A stretch of DNA of 16,728 bases from Acidobacteriota bacterium. GTDB lineage: Bacteria; Acidobacteriota; Vicinamibacteria; Vicinamibacterales; 2-12-FULL-66-21. The notes under the pieces were generated by a model. It ran no database searches, had not been told where the DNA came from, and worked only from the letters and a program-made list of their open reading frames with translations. Of the stretch, positions 14,072 through 16,728 are shown in pieces. Location: contig JABFWM010000124.1 in assembly GCA_013362195.1 (NCBI GenBank), forward strand, positions 1 to 16,728, written 5' to 3'. Each line of letters begins with the position of its first letter. Within the stretch, counting starts at the first letter, position 1. The position numbers and the translations under genes are program-made.

Positions 14072-15225
14072 GCGGCACACCGTCGCTGCGGTTCGTCGAC
14101 GAGTACCGCGATCCGGAGCTCGTGCGATCGCTCGTCGCCGAGATCCAGCGCCGCGCCGCCGATGCCCCGCTGAAGATCATGGAAGTGTGCGGCGGGCACA
14201 CGCACGCGATCTACCGGCACGGGCTGGAGGATCTGCTGCCACCGTCGATCGACCTGGTGCACGGTCCGGGATGCCCGGTCTGCGTCATCCCCATGGGCCG
14301 CATCGACGATGCGCTGGCGATTGCCCGCCATCCCGGCGTCATCTTCACCACGTTCGGCGACATGATGCGCGTGCCCAGCTCGCGCGGCAGCCTGCTCGAT
14401 GCGAAGGCGCAGGGGGCCGACGTGCGGTTCGTGTACTCGCCGCTCGACGCGCTCAAGATCGCGCGGCACACGCCCGACCGGCAGGTCGTGTTCTTCGCGA
14501 TCGGCTTCGAGACCACCGCGCCCTCCACCGCAGCGACGCTCCTTCGCGCGCGATCCGAGGGCGTGCGCAACTTCTCCGTGTTCTGCAACCACGTGACGAT
14601 CGTGCCCGCCATCAAGGCGATCCTCGATTCGCCCGGGATGCAGATCGACGGGTTCATCGGCCCGGGCCACGTCAGCACGATCATCGGCACGCAGCCGTTT
14701 GCGTTCATTCCGGCGCAGTACCGCCGGCCGATCGTGATTTCCGGCTTCGAGCCCGCCGACATCCTGCAAGCGCTCGTGATGATCCTCCGGCAGCGCGAGC
14801 GCGGAACCGCGGAAGTCGAGAACCAGTACGCGCGCGTGGTCCGCCCGGAGGGCAACCGCCGGGCCCTCGCGGTGATTGGCGAAACCATGGCGCTGCGCCC
14901 CTACTTCGAATGGCGCGGCCTCGGCTTCATCACCTGCAGCGCGCTGAAGCTGCGACCGGAGTTCGCCGACTTCGATGCCGAGGTTCGCTTCGAGGTCCCC
15001 GGCGTCAGGGTGACGGATCCGAAGGCGTGCCAGTGCGGCGAAGTGCTGAAGGGCACCATCAAGCCGTGGCAGTGCCGCGTGTTCGGCACCGCCTGCACGC
15101 CCGATCGGCCGATTGGCACGTGCATGGTCTCGCCCGAAGGCGCGTGCGCGGCCTATTTCAACTACGGCCGCTATTCGCTGTCGGGGCGGGTGCGGCGCGA
15201 ACCGACCGGGCCGACGCCGACATGA
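14068..15225 (+). CDS. hypD: Hydrogenase Fe-S maturation protein HypD
   Basis: A 385-residue cytosolic Fe-S protein that, with HypC, is the scaffold on which iron receives its two cyanide ligands and one CO before transfer to the hydrogenase large subunit. Conserved cysteines are visible: C41 in MEVCGGHTHAIYRHG, and C69 and C72 in HGPGCPVCVIP, at the same positions as in E. coli HypD. The C-terminal cluster region has C321, C323, C336, C343, C352 and C360 (CQCGEVLKG, QCRVFGTAC, GTCMVSPEGAC) and binds the [4Fe-4S] centre. GFETTAPSTA and GPGHVSTIIG are further signature stretches. Length is normal. The start at 14068 overlaps the SIS stop as ATGA. The open frame extends 50 codons upstream, but that is out-of-frame SIS coding sequence. 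The stop overlaps hypE the same way. Confidence 0.96.
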   Translation: MSGTPSLRFVDEYRDPELVRSLVAEIQRRAADAPLKIMEVCGGHTHAIYRHGLEDLLPPSIDLVHGPGCPVCVIPMGRIDDALAIARHPGVIFTTFGDMMRVPSSRGSLLDAKAQGADVRFVYSPLDALKIARHTPDRQVVFFAIGFETTAPSTAATLLRARSEGVRNFSVFCNHVTIVPAIKAILDSPGMQIDGFIGPGHVSTIIGTQPFAFIPAQYRRPIVISGFEPADILQALVMILRQRERGTAEVENQYARVVRPEGNRRALAVIGETMALRPYFEWRGLGFITCSALKLRPEFADFDAEVRFEVPGVRVTDPKACQCGEVLKGTIKPWQCRVFGTACTPDRPIGTCMVSPEGACAAYFNYGRYSLSGRVRREPTGPTPT

Positions 15226-16319
15226 TCACGCCCCCGTCACCGCTCGGCGATCAACTCGAACGAATCGAACGCGCCCGCGCCGCACGGCGCCGCCGCTACG
15301 TCCTCCAGGACGAATGGATCACGCTCAGCCACGGCAGCGGCGGCAAGGCGAGCCGCAATCTGCTCGACGGCCTGCTGCTGCCCGGCCTCGGCGGCGCGCC
15401 GCTCGACGGCTTCGATGATGCGGCGGTCCTGCCAATCGGCGCCGCCCCCGCGCGTCTCGCGTTCACCACCGACTCGTACGTCGTCAGCCCGTTGTTCTTT
15501 CCCGGCGGCGACATCGGATCGCTCGCGGTGCACGGCACGATCAACGATCTCGCGACCGCCGGCGCGCGGCCGCTCGCGCTGTCGCTGGGATTGATTCTCG
15601 AGGAAGGCCTCGACGTCGTGGTGTTGCGGCGGATCGTCGAGTCGATCCGCACGGCCTCGGCAGCAGCCGGCGTGCCCATCGTCACCGGCGACACGAAAGT
15701 GGTGAACCGCGGCAAGGCGGATCAGGTGTTCATCAACACGGCAGGCGTGGGTGTCGTCCCCAACGGCGTCTCGTTGTCGGGAGCGCTCGTGCAGCCCGGC
15801 GATCGCGTGCTCCTCAGCGGGCCGGTCGGCGACCACGGCATCGCCGTCCTGCTCGCGCGCGAGGCGCTCGAGATCGAAGCGGACATCCGCAGCGACTCGG
15901 CGCCGCTGCACCGGCTCGCCGCCGCCGTCCTCGAGGCATCGCCGCAGACGCGCTGCCTCAAGGACCCGACGCGCGGCGGCGTTGCCAGCGGCCTGAACGA
16001 GATCGCACAGCACGCGGGCCTGGCCAGTGCCGTTGACGAGGGGCGGATTCCCGTGCGCGGCGACGTGCGCGCCGCGTGCGAGATCCTCGGTCTCGATCCC
16101 CTTCACATCGCGAACGAAGGCAAGCTGATCGCGATCGTGCCTGCCGCGCACGCTGACGCCGCACTCGACGCGATGCGGTCTGACGCGCTCGGGACCGAGG
16201 CCGCGATTATCGGTGAGGTCCTCGAATCGCCGCCCGACATGGTCCTCGTGCGCACCGAGGCCGGCGGCTCCCGGGTGCTCGATATGCTTGCCGGCGATCC
16301 GCTGCCGCGGATCTGCTGA
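15222..16319 (+). CDS. hypE: Carbamoyl dehydratase HypE
   Basis: A 365-residue cytosolic enzyme of the PurM/SelD fold. It dehydrates the thiocarbamate on its C-terminal Cys, using ATP, to a thiocyanate that donates CN to iron on HypC/HypD. The protein ends in P-R-I-C, the invariant tail carrying the acceptor Cys. Other motifs are LSHGSGGK (35-42), FDDAAVLPIG, FTTDSYVVSPLFFPGGDIG, VHGTINDLATAGARPLALS, VTGDTKVV and DPTRGGVASGLNEIA. Start 15222 overlaps the hypD stop (ATGA). It gives about 30 residues, mostly charged and Arg-rich, before the usual N-terminus, which is longer than in the E. coli protein. It is not selenophosphate synthetase: the Cys/Sec-Gly-Cys-Lys motif of SelD is absent and the PRIC end is present. 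It closes the operon. Confidence 0.96.
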   Translation: MITPPSPLGDQLERIERARAARRRRYVLQDEWITLSHGSGGKASRNLLDGLLLPGLGGAPLDGFDDAAVLPIGAAPARLAFTTDSYVVSPLFFPGGDIGSLAVHGTINDLATAGARPLALSLGLILEEGLDVVVLRRIVESIRTASAAAGVPIVTGDTKVVNRGKADQVFINTAGVGVVPNGVSLSGALVQPGDRVLLSGPVGDHGIAVLLAREALEIEADIRSDSAPLHRLAAAVLEASPQTRCLKDPTRGGVASGLNEIAQHAGLASAVDEGRIPVRGDVRAACEILGLDPLHIANEGKLIAIVPAAHADAALDAMRSDALGTEAAIIGEVLESPPDMVLVRTEAGGSRVLDMLAGDPLPRIC

Positions 16320-16373
16320 GCGATTCCCCCTCTCGGCCGCGAACGAGCGCCACGAGTGAGCCACGCGAACGGA

Positions 16374-16395
16374 GCGCGCCGGCGAAGCGGCGCGC
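16374..16395. repeat. GC-rich inverted repeat after hypE
   Basis: GCGCGCCG (16374-16381) and CGGCGCGC (16388-16395) form a perfect eight-pair stem around GCGAAG, 54 nt after the hypE stop. It lies in a purine-rich stretch with many short GAACG/GAGCG runs. It may be half of a bipartite terminator together with the next hairpin, or part of a dispersed intergenic repeat. Confidence 0.5.
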
Positions 16396-16414
16396 GAGAG
16401 AGCGTGTAGGGGAG

Positions 16415-16431
16415 TCCGAGGGCCCCTCGGA
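16415..16431. terminator. Hairpin between hypE and the convergent gene, probable bidirectional terminator
   Basis: TCCGAGG (16415-16421), loop GCC and CCTCGGA (16425-16431) form a perfect seven-pair stem located 3 nt after the stop of the minus-strand gene. Its position between converging genes favours termination in both directions. There is no clear T-run. Confidence 0.5.
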
Positions 16432-16434
16432 TGA

Positions 16435-16728
16435 TTACCGAAAGCGCCGCGTCGTCGGATAGATCTCGCGCCAGCTCGACGACGGAAGCGTGCGCGCTGA
16501 ATGAATCGGCGGGCCGTAGCAGATGCCTGCAACCGCCGACGTGACGATGCTCGCGGCCATCACCGCGACCAGCAGCCACGAAGCATCGTGCGGTCCGAGC
16601 GGCGAGACCGCCGGCACGTAGGTATAGAAAAACGAGGCCGCGAACCAGGGCAGCACCGCGAGCAGCGCCGCCGCGCACACACCCAGCACCAGTCCGACGA
16701 GCGCTCCCGCGAGCCATCCGCCGCGGTG
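16435..16728 (-). CDS. Unidentified membrane protein (partial, N-terminus beyond window)
   Basis: The minus-strand frame is open from the window edge to TAA at 16435 (97 residues visible). It likely starts further out, since the residues before the first possible internal start (HRGGWLAGALVGLVLG) are already membrane-like. Two hydrophobic segments are visible: WLAGALVGLVLGVCAAALL, continuing to PWFAASFFYTYVPAVSP, and then WLLVAVMAASIVTSAVAGICY. A short charged tail ending WREIYPTTRRFR follows. I do not recognise the family. The codon pattern and hydrophobic periodicity look like real coding sequence. It converges on the hyp operon and is separated from it by two hairpins, so it is unlikely to be part of the hydrogenase system. 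Confidence 0.65.
   Translation of the reverse strand, partial: HRGGWLAGALVGLVLGVCAAALLAVLPWFAASFFYTYVPAVSPLGPHDASWLLVAVMAASIVTSAVAGICYGPPIHSARTLPSSSWREIYPTTRRFR

Noticed and set aside
15222..16319. selD (selenophosphate synthetase) to go with the selenoprotein
   Set aside because: HypE and SelD share a fold, but the PRIC C-terminus, operon context and lack of the SelD N-terminal Cys/Sec motif make this HypE.
15237..16532. 431-codon minus-strand frame opposite hypE
   Set aside because: Antisense shadow with Arg/Ala/Glu-rich composition; hypE is unambiguous on the plus strand.
1..16728. CRISPR array, tRNA, rRNA, insertion sequence or prophage genes
   Set aside because: No regularly spaced repeats, no cloverleaf or rRNA-like stretch, and no transposase, integrase or phage gene was seen on either strand.

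Overview
The window is GC-rich (I would guess mid-60s percent by eye). It has tightly packed, long, high-GC genes, a fused VKOR-DsbA protein, a Sco-cytochrome c fusion, hydrogenase maturation genes and a probable selenoprotein. This mix fits a soil-type bacterium such as an acidobacterium (Vicinamibacteria-like). That placement is inference from content and style, because no rRNA or marker gene is present.

Left part (1-4139). The C-terminally truncated start of a CPA2/Kef-type cation:proton antiporter (minus) is preceded by an aldo/keto reductase (minus). Diverging from the reductase is a membrane VKOR-DsbA fusion (plus). Converging on it is a thioredoxin-fold gene (minus, 3549-4139) whose frame is interrupted by a single TGA. 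The TGA falls exactly at the first position of the CxxC redox motif and is followed at once by a SECIS-like hairpin. I read this as a selenocysteine codon (U-V-G-C) in an undivided 196-residue selenoprotein with a TPR-like tail. It is the most notable find in the window.

Middle part (4140-10191). A 279-bp divergent region with two operator-like palindromes and a promoter candidate leads into an MFS transporter of the anion:cation symporter type. A VOC/PhnB-like protein with a strong terminator-like hairpin follows. Next comes a Tat-exported multicopper oxidase, and 71 nt downstream a Sco copper chaperone fused to a cytochrome c domain. These two probably form a periplasmic copper/redox pair.

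Right part (10198-16319). A candidate promoter precedes hypF-hypC-(tandem SIS gene)-hypD-hypE, in which each gene overlaps the next (10 nt once, then ATGA three times). HypF and HypE make the cyanide ligands and HypC/HypD assemble the Fe(CN)2CO unit of [NiFe]-hydrogenases. The 420-residue double-SIS protein sits inside this translationally coupled set. Its N-terminal half has lost canonical phosphate-binding residues and its C-terminal half keeps them. No hydrogenase structural genes, hypA or hypB are in the window. After two GC-rich hairpins the window ends in the C-terminal part of an unidentified membrane protein on the minus strand.
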